Below are positions 43,434-52,387 of a DNA stretch of 64,000 nucleotides, piece after piece (the first letter of the stretch is position 1; every line of letters starts with the position of its first letter). Under the pieces are notes generated by a model, which was not told the origin of the DNA, did not search any database, and saw only the letters and a list, made by a program, of their open reading frames with translations. The DNA is taken from the NCBI GenBank assembly GCA_964534955.1, contig CAZHRR010000002.1, forward strand, positions 14,385-78,384, written 5' to 3'. The stretch is from UBA2128 sp964534955 (GTDB taxonomy: Bacteria > Fidelibacterota > Marinisomatia > Marinisomatales > UBA2128). The translations under genes and the position numbers were made by a program.

Positions 43434-44192
43434 ATGGGTGAACTGCTTCAAGTTACCAGCTCTTGGCGCTCCCAGATGGGAGTCATGAGAGCAAAGAACG
43501 AAGACAGCTGTTTTGCGAACGATAGTAATGGCTTATATTGTGTCGCCGATGGCATAGGTGGCGCCCCTGCCGGAGAGGTGGCCAGCAGTGTGGCTGTAGA
43601 TCTTTTTGTATCAGAGTCTTCCAGGATTAGTGACCATTCAGAACCGTGGCAAGTTTCTGATTTGGAAGAGATGCTTTCCCGCTTAAACAGTGGAATTATA
43701 GAGTACAGTCAGCGGGATAGCAGTCTGATGGGAATGGGTACGACTTTCTCTGGAGTGATCTCTGAGAGTTCATCCCGATGGTGGATTATGCATGCTGGTG
43801 ACAGCAGGATTTACGCTGTTTCAAAAGATGATCAACTCGTTCAGCTCACCAAAGATCAGACACTGGCTGAGGAGAGAATCAAAATGGGCCTGACACCTAA
43901 AGGAGGGATTTATGGACACCGGACAGAAGATATCCTGACAAATTATCTCGGATCTGATATGTTCTCTCCAGTTGTTAATGCTATTGTTCCCCGGGAATAT
44001 GAGTTGCTCCTCTTGTGTACTGACGGTATTACTAAAATGCTGAACTTAGAAGACATCTCTTCTATTGTACAGTCGAGTATTAATGATATTGATGAACTTT
44101 GTGGACGTCTTGTTAAAGCTGCTGGAGAAGCCGGGAGTGGAGACGATATGACTCTTGTAGCAGTCTCTATTAATACAGATGAAGATCGGTAG
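43434..44192 (+). CDS. PP2C-type serine/threonine phosphatase
   Basis: 252 residues of the PPM/PP2C family that removes phosphate from Ser/Thr using two metal ions. Motifs: 'RAKNEDSCFAND' (Asp for metal), 'CVADGIGGAPAGEVAS' (DGxGG), 'MGTTFSGVI', 'HAGDSRIY' and 'TDGITKML', with 'GSGDDMTLVAV' near the end. All expected metal Asp residues are there. ATG 43434 follows GTGAGATT. Directly upstream of a lipoprotein, a sigma-54 activator and a Ser/Thr kinase, so it is likely the off-switch for that kinase. Confidence 0.93.
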   Translation: MGELLQVTSSWRSQMGVMRAKNEDSCFANDSNGLYCVADGIGGAPAGEVASSVAVDLFVSESSRISDHSEPWQVSDLEEMLSRLNSGIIEYSQRDSSLMGMGTTFSGVISESSSRWWIMHAGDSRIYAVSKDDQLVQLTKDQTLAEERIKMGLTPKGGIYGHRTEDILTNYLGSDMFSPVVNAIVPREYELLLLCTDGITKMLNLEDISSIVQSSINDIDELCGRLVKAAGEAGSGDDMTLVAVSINTDEDR

Positions 44193-44193
44193 A

Positions 44194-45183
44194 ATGAACA
44201 GAGAAATTGTATTTGTGACGATTCTGATCCTTGTCATGATTGCAGCGTGTACACAGGACGCTCCCCGGGACAATATCTTTGATCCCAATAGTTCCCTTTT
44301 TGAAAACTCCGGAACCATTGAAGGAACAATAACAGGACAGTATCCTCCCTATGATCCTGTGGAATCTGTCCAGGTAGAGTTGTCTCCGGAAAACACGATC
44401 GTATTTAGTGATCAGGAAGGGATATTCATGTTAGATAGATTAAAGCCCGGCGATTATACCCTACTTTTAAGTAAGGACCAGTACGTGCCGATTGTTGATA
44501 CTGTTACAGTAATTGCAGGAGAGACTTCTAATGTGCTGGTACGAATGAATGGTAAACCCACAATAGACTCGGTTGATCTGGTAACTAAACACATATCCCA
44601 CTGGTGGCCCATCGCAGATGAGTATATCCTGTCGGTGACTGTTACGGTCTCAGATATTGACAACGCTTTGGATGTTGATTCCGTCATTATGAATGTTGAT
44701 GCTCTGGGATTCGATACACTTCTAACTGAAGGTTCTTCGGGCGAGTTCACAGCGACCTATTTTGATAGTGATTTTCTTCCCGAGCCGTTCTCCGAGTTGC
44801 AGGGAAGGGATATCTCATTCCACTGTATTGATAAGCCCGGGTCAATAAGTGATACCCTCGACTTTCAGGTTTCCCGGATCATCTCTTCAACACCAACCAT
44901 CGTTTCTCCAAGCAGCGGAGTCTCAGTAGATTCTCTGCCGGTCTTTCGCTGGAGCAGTTTCGAGGTAGGGTACAGCTTCACTTATTCAGTGGATGTTTTC
45001 AGGCTCGATGAGTCTGGTATCCCGCAGTTTGTGCAAGGAAGTGATGAACTTGATATCTCAACATTTCAGTGGCAAGCTGAGACTCCGCTCCCCTCAGCAC
45101 CGCTATATTATTGGACACTCTCGGTTACTGATGGATTTGGGAATATCAGCGTCTCCAGAGAAGCAACATTTGAGGTACAATGA
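44194..45183 (+). CDS. Lipoprotein with carboxypeptidase-regulatory-like and Ig-like domains
   Basis: 329 residues. A lipobox 'VMIAAC' is followed by 'DNIFDPNS', a motif common in FCB secreted lipoproteins. A CarboxypepD_reg-like fold ('EGTITGQYPPYDPVESVQVEL...LDRLKPGDYTLLLSKDQYVPIVDTVTV') follows, then two more beta-rich segments ending in an FN3-like stretch ('PTIVSPSSGVSVDSLPVFRWSS'). No catalytic motif. ATG 44194 is two bases after the phosphatase stop. It may be a surface or periplasmic receptor for the signalling pathway coded around it. Confidence 0.75.
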   Translation: MNREIVFVTILILVMIAACTQDAPRDNIFDPNSSLFENSGTIEGTITGQYPPYDPVESVQVELSPENTIVFSDQEGIFMLDRLKPGDYTLLLSKDQYVPIVDTVTVIAGETSNVLVRMNGKPTIDSVDLVTKHISHWWPIADEYILSVTVTVSDIDNALDVDSVIMNVDALGFDTLLTEGSSGEFTATYFDSDFLPEPFSELQGRDISFHCIDKPGSISDTLDFQVSRIISSTPTIVSPSSGVSVDSLPVFRWSSFEVGYSFTYSVDVFRLDESGIPQFVQGSDELDISTFQWQAETPLPSAPLYYWTLSVTDGFGNISVSREATFEVQ

Positions 45184-46661
45184 CAACGAATAGACAGAAA
45201 GAGTTTTTCGATGCGCTCATCCGTGTGAGCGAAGCCATGCTTGAGAAGGATGACACACATCTGCTCTTGGAACGAATTCTTGATATAGCCATGGAAGTAG
45301 TGGAAGCAGAGAGAGGATTTGTACTGGTATCAAGCCTTCAGGAGAAAGGGGAGATTATTCCGGCGATTTACAGGAATATCGATCCTGAGAACTTCCTTGA
45401 GAAGGAACGCTATTCGCGCGGGGTTGTGGAACAGGTGATGGAAACCGGTGAACCGGTCGTCACAATCAATGCTGTTGAAGACGAACGATTTAAGGGACGG
45501 GAAAGTGTGGTCATTAACAAGCTGACCTCTATTATATGTGTACCTATCCAATACGGAAAAGACCGGGTTGGCTACATCTATCTGGACAGTCAGGACCGGC
45601 GTTCCCGATTCAACATGGAGTCGCTTGACTTTATGAAAGTCTTCTCGACTCAGGCAGGTCTGGCCTTGGCCAACACTGATTTTGTCAGTCGTCTCTCCCT
45701 GGAAATTGAAGCGCTTCGTTCCCAAACGGAAACTGAGTATCCCTTCAGTGAGATTATCGGCCGAAGTCCCGGCATTAAAGAAGTATTCAAGATAACTGAA
45801 AAGGTGATGGCTACAGACGTACCTGTTATAATTCTGGGCGATAGCGGAACAGGTAAGGAGCTAATCGCCAGAGCCATCCATTTCAAGGGTCTCCGCTCTG
45901 ATAAGCCGTTTATAGCACAGTTCTGCGGGGCTCTTTCTGACAACCTGCTGGAGAGCGAGCTTTTTGGATACAAAAAGGGTGCATTCACTGGTGCCGCGAA
46001 GGATAAGCCGGGCCTGATCGAAGCGGCGAATGGCGGGACGTTCTTCCTCGATGAAATTGCCGATGTTTCGCTGGAGATTCAAACCAAGTTATTGCGCTTT
46101 ATCCAGGAAGGTGAATTCCGGCGAGTGGGTGACACTCAAATCCGAAAAGCTGATGTGCGAATCATCTCTGCCACGAATAAAGATTTAGAGGCAGTGGTTA
46201 AAGAAGGCAAGTTCCGTGAAGATCTCTATTATCGACTAAATGTGGTTTCCATCCACATGCCGTCCCTTTCCGAGCGGCGTGATGATATTCCACTTCTTGC
46301 TGACTATTTCCTTGAAAAGTACTGCCAGCGGCACCACAAAAAGATCGATGGATTTACGCAGTCTGCAATGGAAGCAATGTTAAGGCACGACTGGCCAGGT
46401 AATGTTCGAGAACTTCAAAATGCCATTCAGAGGGGTGTGACACTGTGTACGGAAGATAAAATCACTCCTGAGCAACTTGGTCTCTTCGGAAGCTACGATG
46501 CAGACGAAGCTGAGCCTCAGACATTGGAAGAGATGGAGCGTGCCTTTGTGCTCCAGATATTGCGGGATATGGACGGTAACAGGACCAAAACTGCTCAGAA
46601 ATTAGGGAAGTCTCTGCGGTGGCTTCAATACCGTCTGAAGGAATGGCAGATTGAAGATTAA
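45180..46661 (+). CDS. Sigma-54-dependent activator with N-terminal GAF domain
   Basis: 493 residues. A GAF sensor domain (about 20-170) precedes an AAA+ domain with Walker A 'GDSGTGKE', the sigma-54 contact loop 'GAFTGA', and 'GGTFFLDEIADVS' (Walker B region). A C-terminal Fis-type helix-turn-helix ('FVLQILRDMDGNRTKTAQKLGKSLRWLQYRLKEW') ends it. It has no receiver domain, so it is not a classical response regulator. Its GAF domain or a phosphorylation by the downstream kinase may control it. It overlaps the lipoprotein gene by 4 bases and the kinase gene by 11. A consensus sigma-54 promoter lies 1.6 kb downstream. Confidence 0.93.
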   Translation: MTTNRQKEFFDALIRVSEAMLEKDDTHLLLERILDIAMEVVEAERGFVLVSSLQEKGEIIPAIYRNIDPENFLEKERYSRGVVEQVMETGEPVVTINAVEDERFKGRESVVINKLTSIICVPIQYGKDRVGYIYLDSQDRRSRFNMESLDFMKVFSTQAGLALANTDFVSRLSLEIEALRSQTETEYPFSEIIGRSPGIKEVFKITEKVMATDVPVIILGDSGTGKELIARAIHFKGLRSDKPFIAQFCGALSDNLLESELFGYKKGAFTGAAKDKPGLIEAANGGTFFLDEIADVSLEIQTKLLRFIQEGEFRRVGDTQIRKADVRIISATNKDLEAVVKEGKFREDLYYRLNVVSIHMPSLSERRDDIPLLADYFLEKYCQRHHKKIDGFTQSAMEAMLRHDWPGNVRELQNAIQRGVTLCTEDKITPEQLGLFGSYDADEAEPQTLEEMERAFVLQILRDMDGNRTKTAQKLGKSLRWLQYRLKEWQIED

Positions 46662-48231
46662 CGGATACACAATTTTACAAGTTATCACTGAAACTCAAGG
46701 TATGAAAACTGCCGTAGCAATACAGGAGTCTCTTGATCGTAAAGTCTTTTTGAAAATACTCACCAAGGATTTTTCTTCTCACGAAGATATACTGGTGCAG
46801 TTCGAGAGTGAAGCAAAGGCACTGGCGAAGCTGGATGATCCGAACATCGTAACCGTTTACGAGTTTGTGCGAACCGGAGAAACCCCGTTCATTGTGCTGG
46901 AGTACTATCTGGGGGACGACCTTCATTCGATTCTGCAGGAGCGAGGGCCATTCAGCGAAGACGAATTGTTCAGCGTCATGGAACAGTGTTTAAAGGCTGT
47001 TTCCGGAGCGCATACCGCCGGAATACTGCATCGCGATATTAAGCCCGAGAACGTGCTCATGAATGATGGCGGCCTGGTTAAAATTACAGATTTTGGTATG
47101 GCAAGCCTGAAAGGTTCTTCTGATGCTGAACTGTTTTCTGGGGGAACGCCAGGTTATCTGGCGCCGGAACTGGCGTTGGGAGAAGCTCCTTCGGAACAAA
47201 CTGATATATTTGCTCTTGGCATGACGTTATATGAACTGGCGTCGGGAGTAAATCCTTTGCGTGAGGATGATCTGAACAAAGCTCTCAATCTGGCAGTTTC
47301 TCATATTCCTGATAAGCTGAGTGCACAACGTGAAGAACTTTCTCAACCTCTAATAAGAATCATAGAGCGGATGATCGTGAAATCACCTGATGAGCGTTAT
47401 AAGAATTGTGAAAGAGCTTTATCAGATCTCAAGGAAATTGGAATAGGAACAGCCAAGGAGCCAGAAGCACCCGTGGTTAGGCAGAAAACGACGACACCTA
47501 AAAGCAATTTGAAGCAGAAAAGATGGTTGCGCGCTGTCCCATTTGCTGTTTTGATCGCGGTTATCATCGGTTACTGGTGGTTGTCGTCATATCAGGATGA
47601 AGGCGTGGTGCCCACTACTGAATCGCAGCAGTTAGATGAAGACATTCCTCCCTCGGAAGTCGTAGCTGAGGATAAGTATACCAAGGAAGTTCAGCCACCA
47701 ACTTTTGAGGCTGAACAGCAAGATGCGGTTCAAGTAGCGGCTGTGAAAGAGACACAAGCATCAGAGGTGCCTCAATCACTAGGGGGGGTGACAGCGAATA
47801 TCAATGTTGGTAAGTCAAAGTCAGGTATTCTAATTATGGCGAACCCGTGGGCAGAAATCTCCATTGACAACAAAACCATTGGAACCACACCATTTAAAAC
47901 TCCTGTGACTCTTGCCGCCGGAGATCACGAAGTTCTCTTCCGGAATCCGGATTATCCAGAATACTCCCGGTCATTTACTTTACAAGATTCAAGTATTGAT
48001 ACACTTTATTTTCGTTGGGAAGATGTTTTTGGATACGTGGAGTTATCGGCTCATCCCTGGGCTAAAGTATGGATTGATGGTAGGTACATTGACGTTACAC
48101 CTTTGGAAGGTAATCTGGCACTGTCGGTCGGTGAACATCATCTACTGCTGAAGAATCCTGATTTTCCGGTTTGGCAAAAGTACTTCAATGTAACAGCAGG
48201 CGATACAGTTCATTTTAAAGTGCAGTTGTGA
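46651..48231 (+). CDS. Membrane Ser/Thr protein kinase with two PEGA domains
   Basis: 526 residues from TTG 46651. The kinase domain (about 7-270) has the catalytic Lys35 ('VFLKIL'), 'HRDIKPENVL' (127-136) and 'DFG' (147-149). The glycine-rich loop is replaced by 'VITETQGMKTAVA', with no GxGxxG. A membrane helix (about 290-307) and a Gln/Glu-rich linker follow. Two PEGA domains ('MANPWAEISIDNKTIGTTPF' and 'SAHPWAKVWIDGRYIDVTPL') are periplasmic. It is probably a partner of the PP2C phosphatase. ATP binding with the altered loop needs proof, but catalytic residues are intact. Confidence 0.88.
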   Translation: MKINGYTILQVITETQGMKTAVAIQESLDRKVFLKILTKDFSSHEDILVQFESEAKALAKLDDPNIVTVYEFVRTGETPFIVLEYYLGDDLHSILQERGPFSEDELFSVMEQCLKAVSGAHTAGILHRDIKPENVLMNDGGLVKITDFGMASLKGSSDAELFSGGTPGYLAPELALGEAPSEQTDIFALGMTLYELASGVNPLREDDLNKALNLAVSHIPDKLSAQREELSQPLIRIIERMIVKSPDERYKNCERALSDLKEIGIGTAKEPEAPVVRQKTTTPKSNLKQKRWLRAVPFAVLIAVIIGYWWLSSYQDEGVVPTTESQQLDEDIPPSEVVAEDKYTKEVQPPTFEAEQQDAVQVAAVKETQASEVPQSLGGVTANINVGKSKSGILIMANPWAEISIDNKTIGTTPFKTPVTLAAGDHEVLFRNPDYPEYSRSFTLQDSSIDTLYFRWEDVFGYVELSAHPWAKVWIDGRYIDVTPLEGNLALSVGEHHLLLKNPDFPVWQKYFNVTAGDTVHFKVQL

Positions 48232-48253
48232 TGGAAACACAAAAACAGAGTTT

Positions 48254-48269
48254 TGGCACGGGGTTTGCA
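48254..48269 (+). promoter_or_regulatory. Sigma-54 (-24/-12) promoter
   Basis: TGGCACGGGGTTTGCA matches the sigma-54 consensus TGGCAC-N5-TTGCW exactly, with GG and GC 12 bases apart. It lies in the 52-base gap after the kinase gene and 14 bases before the start of the kelch gene. The sigma-54 activator is encoded just upstream. Transcription would begin near 48280, so the leader would be about 4 bases. Confidence 0.85.
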
Positions 48270-48283
48270 CTATTATAACTGAG

Positions 48284-49528
48284 ATGAAAATCAACCTCAG
48301 AATAATCACTGTCACACTGCTTTTTTTCGGCAACATTCTGGCACAGGGTGAATGGTCTGAACGGGCTGCACTACCGGAACATAGAGTGGGACACGCAGCG
48401 GTTGTTGTAGATTCAATAATCTACCTCATTGGAGGAAAGGGCGGGCAGCAGCACCACTCCTCGGATGAGTTCTGGTCATACAATCCTGAAACAGATACAT
48501 GGAACACAGATCTTCCGTCTCTGAACAACCCCCGGTCTTCACTGACGGCAGCGGCGATGGGCGATACTATCCTTGTTTTTGGCGGGAGGCATATGTCCAA
48601 TATTGAGGAGGACGTTGAGCAGTATATAATTGGCTCAGAATCCTGGGAGGTAGTAGGGACCATGCCCGAACCGCGTATGGGATTGGGCAGTGCAGTCATT
48701 GACGGAAAAGTTTATCTCTTCGGCGGCAAGACCTCGGCAGGGATGTTTGCGTTACCTACAGATCAAGTAGATGTTTTTGATCCCTTCATGGATGAATGGA
48801 CTGAAGGTCCATCTCTAAATCAGGCAAGGACGGATTTTGGAAGTTCTTCAATGGAGAACACGATTATATGTGCAGGGGGGAGCTCTGTAGATCCGTTGTC
48901 TGATGTTGAGATACTTGAGGACCAAACAGCATGGACAGAAATCGCACCCCTCGACGAGCCGAGAAGCAATACGTCCGCTGTCTTTCTTGATGGACAGTTT
49001 GTACTCCTCGGTGGCTATACATCAGAAGGACTCAGTCAGTCTAATCTTATTCTCGTGGGTGACCTGTGGGAAGAGTTTCCTGAGATGCTGCTGCCGAGAT
49101 ACGATCATACTTCAGTAGAATTGGATGGAAAGATCTACGTGATGGGCGGCCGCAGCGGCCAGCAGCCTATGGATTCTCACGAACGTTACATGCCGACGGC
49201 TTCCGTAAACGAAGAGTTCGATTCAATGCCAAAGTCATTTGAAGTTACTGGTCCGTATCCCAACCCGTTCAACAGTACATTCGCCTTTGCAATTCATCTA
49301 CCTTCGGATGCACTTGGTAACCTCAGCATGAAACTCATCGATGTTAGAGGTTTGCTGGTCTATGAGGGAAATCTTTACGGGACAGGAAATGGAGATATTA
49401 TCCGAATAGACATGGAACAACTGCAGTTGGGATTTTTGTCAAGTGGCATCTACATCCTGCAGCTTCAGTGGTCAGATACAAAAACAACTATATTATCAAC
49501 AGCTCGCAGGATTGTCTATCTAAAATGA
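48284..49528 (+). CDS. Secreted kelch-repeat protein with T9SS-type tail
   Basis: 414 residues with a signal peptide ('MKINLRIITVTLLFFGNILAQ'). About six kelch repeats of beta-propeller type follow ('ALPEHRVGHAAVVVDSIIYLIGGKGG', 'MPEPRMGLGSAVIDGKVYLFGGKT' and others). The FlgD-Ig-like tail begins 'VTGPYPNPFNSTFAFAI'. The role of the propeller is unknown; it may bind protein or carbohydrate. It is transcribed from the sigma-54 promoter, so it is a candidate target of the PP2C/kinase/activator pathway. Its stop overlaps the start of the next gene (ATGA). Confidence 0.85.
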   Translation: MKINLRIITVTLLFFGNILAQGEWSERAALPEHRVGHAAVVVDSIIYLIGGKGGQQHHSSDEFWSYNPETDTWNTDLPSLNNPRSSLTAAAMGDTILVFGGRHMSNIEEDVEQYIIGSESWEVVGTMPEPRMGLGSAVIDGKVYLFGGKTSAGMFALPTDQVDVFDPFMDEWTEGPSLNQARTDFGSSSMENTIICAGGSSVDPLSDVEILEDQTAWTEIAPLDEPRSNTSAVFLDGQFVLLGGYTSEGLSQSNLILVGDLWEEFPEMLLPRYDHTSVELDGKIYVMGGRSGQQPMDSHERYMPTASVNEEFDSMPKSFEVTGPYPNPFNSTFAFAIHLPSDALGNLSMKLIDVRGLLVYEGNLYGTGNGDIIRIDMEQLQLGFLSSGIYILQLQWSDTKTTILSTARRIVYLK

Positions 49529-50235
49529 ATCGTCTATTTCTCATAATATCTTTACTGTCTGGGGGCTGTTTTGCATTACCTCAAAGTGAGAGTGATGAGG
49601 ATATATCCTCTAAAGCTGTACGGGAAGCATATAATTCAATGCAGTACAAAGATGTTATCAGGATGGTGAAAGCAGAACTGGAGACTCATCCCAGCCAGAA
49701 CCGGGAAGATCTGAGATTGTATTTGAAGTACCTGGCATTAGCACTCTTCGTGGAGGAAGGCGAGGAAGCTGCTACTGGTGCTCTTACCTCACTGCTGTTG
49801 GTAGATCCTGCATTCGAATTTTCTGAGAGTGAAGCTTCACCGAAAATATTGGCTCTGTTTGAAAGCATCAGGCAGAACGGGCAGTACTCAAATGAAGCTG
49901 AGCATGAAGTTGATAAATACATTGTGGTAGAGGATACCCGAAATTCTGAGATTCTGGCATCCGCACTTTTTCCAGGGCAGGGACAGCTAATGCGAAATCA
50001 GTCCAGGGGGTATATTTACCGGGCAGTTTTTGGATTTTCTCTCGGTGGAGGTTTGTACTATGCATATCTGACCAGCAAGAACCATGAAGAGTATTTGCAG
50101 TCATATAACCAGACAGCTATAGATTTGGCGTATGATGAATATAATTTTAGCTACAAGGCGAGGAATAATCTTTTTCTTCTATCACTGATAACCTACATAG
50201 TAAGTCTCGCGGACGTAGCTCTTACCTCTAAATAG
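49525..50235 (+). CDS. DUF5683-like secreted/membrane protein
   Basis: 236 residues: signal peptide ('MNRLFLIISLLSGGCFALP'), a helical TPR-like half (residues about 20-145). 'SEILASALFPGQGQLMRNQSRGYIYRAVFGFSLGGGLYYAY' follows and resembles DUF5683, a domain common in the FCB group, with two membrane helices. It overlaps the kelch gene, so it shares the sigma-54 transcript. Function unknown. Confidence 0.7.
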   Translation: MNRLFLIISLLSGGCFALPQSESDEDISSKAVREAYNSMQYKDVIRMVKAELETHPSQNREDLRLYLKYLALALFVEEGEEAATGALTSLLLVDPAFEFSESEASPKILALFESIRQNGQYSNEAEHEVDKYIVVEDTRNSEILASALFPGQGQLMRNQSRGYIYRAVFGFSLGGGLYYAYLTSKNHEEYLQSYNQTAIDLAYDEYNFSYKARNNLFLLSLITYIVSLADVALTSK

Positions 50236-50348
50236 CTACCTATTTCACTCTAAACGATACGCAGAATTTGCGCACCCCTATGCAGACTATTCGCAGCTGC
50301 CTTCCCGTTTCTAATGGATTGAAAGATTGTAACGAAGAGAAAATCGTT

Positions 50349-50363
50349 TGGCATGGTATTTGT
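50349..50363 (+). promoter_or_regulatory. Candidate weak sigma-54 promoter
   Basis: TGGCAT-GGTAT-TTGT has the -24 GG and a -12 G at the right spacing, but the invariant C of -12 GC is T. It lies 61 bases before the Gly/His-rich gene. It is weaker than the site at 48254. Confidence 0.3.
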
Positions 50364-50423
50364 CTCCGTATAGGCAGAATGATGAATAAAACAACTAACT
50401 TAGCAACAGATAAGGAGAACAAA

Positions 50424-51365
50424 ATGAAAACTACAAGTGTAATAAGGCTTCTTGCTATTGCCATCACGTCTTTTGCGGTGATGTTCTTGGTTCCTGATCT
50501 TGCAGCTCAAGGTCATGGCGGAGGCATGGGCGGAGGCGGTAACGGCGGTGGCATGGGTGGAGGCGACTGCGGAGGCGATTCCACGGGTCACGGCGGCGGT
50601 ATGCACGACTCACTGGAAGTAATAACAGCGAGTGGTATTGTACTTATTGATTCAACCGAGATGGGTTGGAATCACGATTCTACAGGTCATGGGGGAGGTT
50701 GCAACGATGATTCTTCTGGTCATGGCCACGGGAACCACGGTTTCTACGGACATAACGGTTCCGGTAATAGCGAGATGGACATGACAAGTTATATGGATGA
50801 AAGAGACTTTGGCGACTCGCTCATGCTCGTTTACTTTCTAGATGAAGATGAAGACGGTGAAGCCGATTATGTTTTGAACTTTGGTCCACCATGGTATACT
50901 CCGGAAGATTCAACACTGACCCGTCCGGAAGCGGGCGAGTATATCACCGTGAGTGGTTATCTCATGACTGAGTCACCGATGTGGGATTTCAGTGTAATCA
51001 TTGTGACGGAGCTGAATGGCCAACCCTGGCGAGATTTTGATGGTTTTGGACACGGAGGCAGGATATCCGGGCTTGACAGGAAGATCTCCTATATCGGCAG
51101 TCACGGAAACTTCCCGAATCCATTCAACCCGTCCACAACCGTCACTTTCGAGATTCTCGAAGCCTCTAAAGTCAAAGTGACAATCTATGATATTCTCGGT
51201 CGCGAAGTGAATACGCTGATGAACAGGTATGCTGTACCAGGAACATACAATGTTGTATGGGACGGCAGTGGAATTGGCGGCAGTCAAGTAGCTGCTGGAC
51301 TCTACCTGTATCGAATCAGTACAAATACGAGTTCCGTGACCAAACTGATTAATTATCTCAAGTAA
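50424..51365 (+). CDS. Secreted Gly/His-rich protein with T9SS-type tail
   Basis: 313 residues. The signal peptide ends near 'DLAAQ'. A run of Gly, His and Met ('GHGGGMGGGGNGGGMGGGDCGG') and 'STGHGGG' repeats follow. A domain that reads like an OB-fold ('ASGIVLIDSTEMGWNH...YITVSGYLMTESPMWDFSVIIVTELNG') comes next. The FlgD-Ig-like tail 'NFPNPFNPSTTVTFEI' ends it. The His clusters may bind metal; its copper-rich genome context is suggestive only. AAGGAG lies before ATG 50424, so the upstream in-frame starts are less likely. A terminator follows. Confidence 0.75.
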   Translation: MKTTSVIRLLAIAITSFAVMFLVPDLAAQGHGGGMGGGGNGGGMGGGDCGGDSTGHGGGMHDSLEVITASGIVLIDSTEMGWNHDSTGHGGGCNDDSSGHGHGNHGFYGHNGSGNSEMDMTSYMDERDFGDSLMLVYFLDEDEDGEADYVLNFGPPWYTPEDSTLTRPEAGEYITVSGYLMTESPMWDFSVIIVTELNGQPWRDFDGFGHGGRISGLDRKISYIGSHGNFPNPFNPSTTVTFEILEASKVKVTIYDILGREVNTLMNRYAVPGTYNVVWDGSGIGGSQVAAGLYLYRISTNTSSVTKLINYLK

Positions 51366-51396
51366 GACGCACGGAAATATAGATTCAAACAAACGA

Positions 51397-51428
51397 AGAG
51401 GCGCTCTGTTGGGCGCCTCTCTTTTTTT
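51397..51428 (+). terminator. Intrinsic terminator
   Basis: AGAGGCGC (51397-51404) pairs with GCGCCTCT (51413-51420), followed by a run of T. It closes the signalling/secretion block. Confidence 0.92.
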
Positions 51429-51802
51429 CTTAGTCATAATAGTCAGGTAATTGGTTTTTGTGTTAAACAAAAGAGGCGGTAAATAATCTTGATTAATTCG
51501 GCGTTTTTGAAAGCGATAAAGAAGACGAGAAAAAACAGTTAATCGGGGGAACTCTGAATCTAATTCGCAGAAATCGCTTGATGTTTCCGTGGTAACAGTT
51601 GGCCATCAAAGGGATGCATTGTGCTGGATATGCTGCCTCTACAGTAATGGCTGTAAGTTAGCTATCAGTGGAAATAAATTCTCTCAGACTCGGAAAAATA
51701 GAATCTGAACCAACTTTTTTTTCTATGTAATAGAGTCCATTTCTCGTCGAGAAAAGGGTAGTTACTAGATAATTTTAAAAAGAGTGCTTATTCAATTTTT
51801 TC
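51429..51802. other. Intergenic stretch with no gene seen
   Basis: About 370 bases of AT-rich sequence between the terminator and the promoter at 51803. No gene, RNA or repeat recognised. Confidence 0.5.
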
Positions 51803-51831
51803 TTGACATTTATTCAAGAAGTCCTTAGCAT
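51803..51831 (+). promoter_or_regulatory. Sigma-70-type promoter for the twin small membrane proteins
   Basis: TTGACA (51803-51808) and TAGCAT (51826-51831) are 17 bases apart, a near-consensus pair. Transcription would start near 51838, giving a leader of about 185 bases. The leader contains TGATC/GATCA (51852-51868) and GTTAG/CTAAC hairpins and a 14-codon frame (51924-51968). Confidence 0.7.
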
Positions 51832-52022
51832 TGGGCAATTCAGTATGGTTATGATCTCGGAGCGATCAAACTACTTATCTCATCCACACAAGATTTATCT
51901 TCGTGTCTTGACCTGTGACTCAAATGGAAAAACCAGGGTTATCGGATTCCTTTGAGGTTCTGGCTTAGGCTGATAACAGGTAAAGACAGCAGTTAGTCAC
52001 TAACCAAGTAGGAGGGTTCATA

Positions 52023-52241
52023 ATGGCTACATTAAAGGATACATTCTCAACCATATCAGGATGGGCTGGTGATATCGTAAATCTGGGTCTATCCCTGGCA
52101 TTGGTATTCCTGATCGTAGATATCCTGTTTCCAGGAACGACCGGTATTGTAGGCAACGTGGCTGACCTTGTGTCAGAGTTCACGAGTGAAGGTCTTGTTG
52201 GTCTCATTACCTTCATCGTCTTCCTGGCTATTTACAGGTAG
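52023..52241 (+). CDS. Small membrane protein A, unknown family
   Basis: 72 residues with a short amphipathic start ('MATLKDTFSTISGWAGDI'), one clear hydrophobic segment (about 20-36), the motif 'DILFPGTTGIVGNV', and a second hydrophobic segment at the end ('GLVGLITFIVFLAIYR'). No known domain. It is about 55% identical to the next gene and has the same length and layout. AGGAGGG (52010-52016) is a strong ribosome-binding site. Preceded by a strong promoter and long leader, so it is probably abundant. Confidence 0.8.
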   Translation: MATLKDTFSTISGWAGDIVNLGLSLALVFLIVDILFPGTTGIVGNVADLVSEFTSEGLVGLITFIVFLAIYR

Positions 52242-52265
52242 TAGGCAGTACTTATAAGGGAAATT

Positions 52266-52290
52266 CGTCCCCTCTTTCGTGGAGGGGACG
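52266..52290 (+). other. Stable hairpin between the twin genes
   Basis: CGTCCCCTC (52266-52274) pairs perfectly with GAGGGGACG (52282-52290) over a 7-base loop. No T-run follows, so it may be a processing or stability element that sets different levels of the two proteins. Confidence 0.7.
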
Positions 52291-52387
52291 GACTTTCCCC
52301 TGTACACGCTTTCCCTGTTCGAATTCACTTTCTTGAACGGGGGCTGAGGGATACTCACCTACCAATTGAATCAGGAGAACTAAGCCA

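Noticed and set aside
51924..51968. 14-codon frame in the leader of the twin small proteins
   Set aside because: No ribosome-binding site, no codon bias toward one amino acid and no terminator/antiterminator pair.
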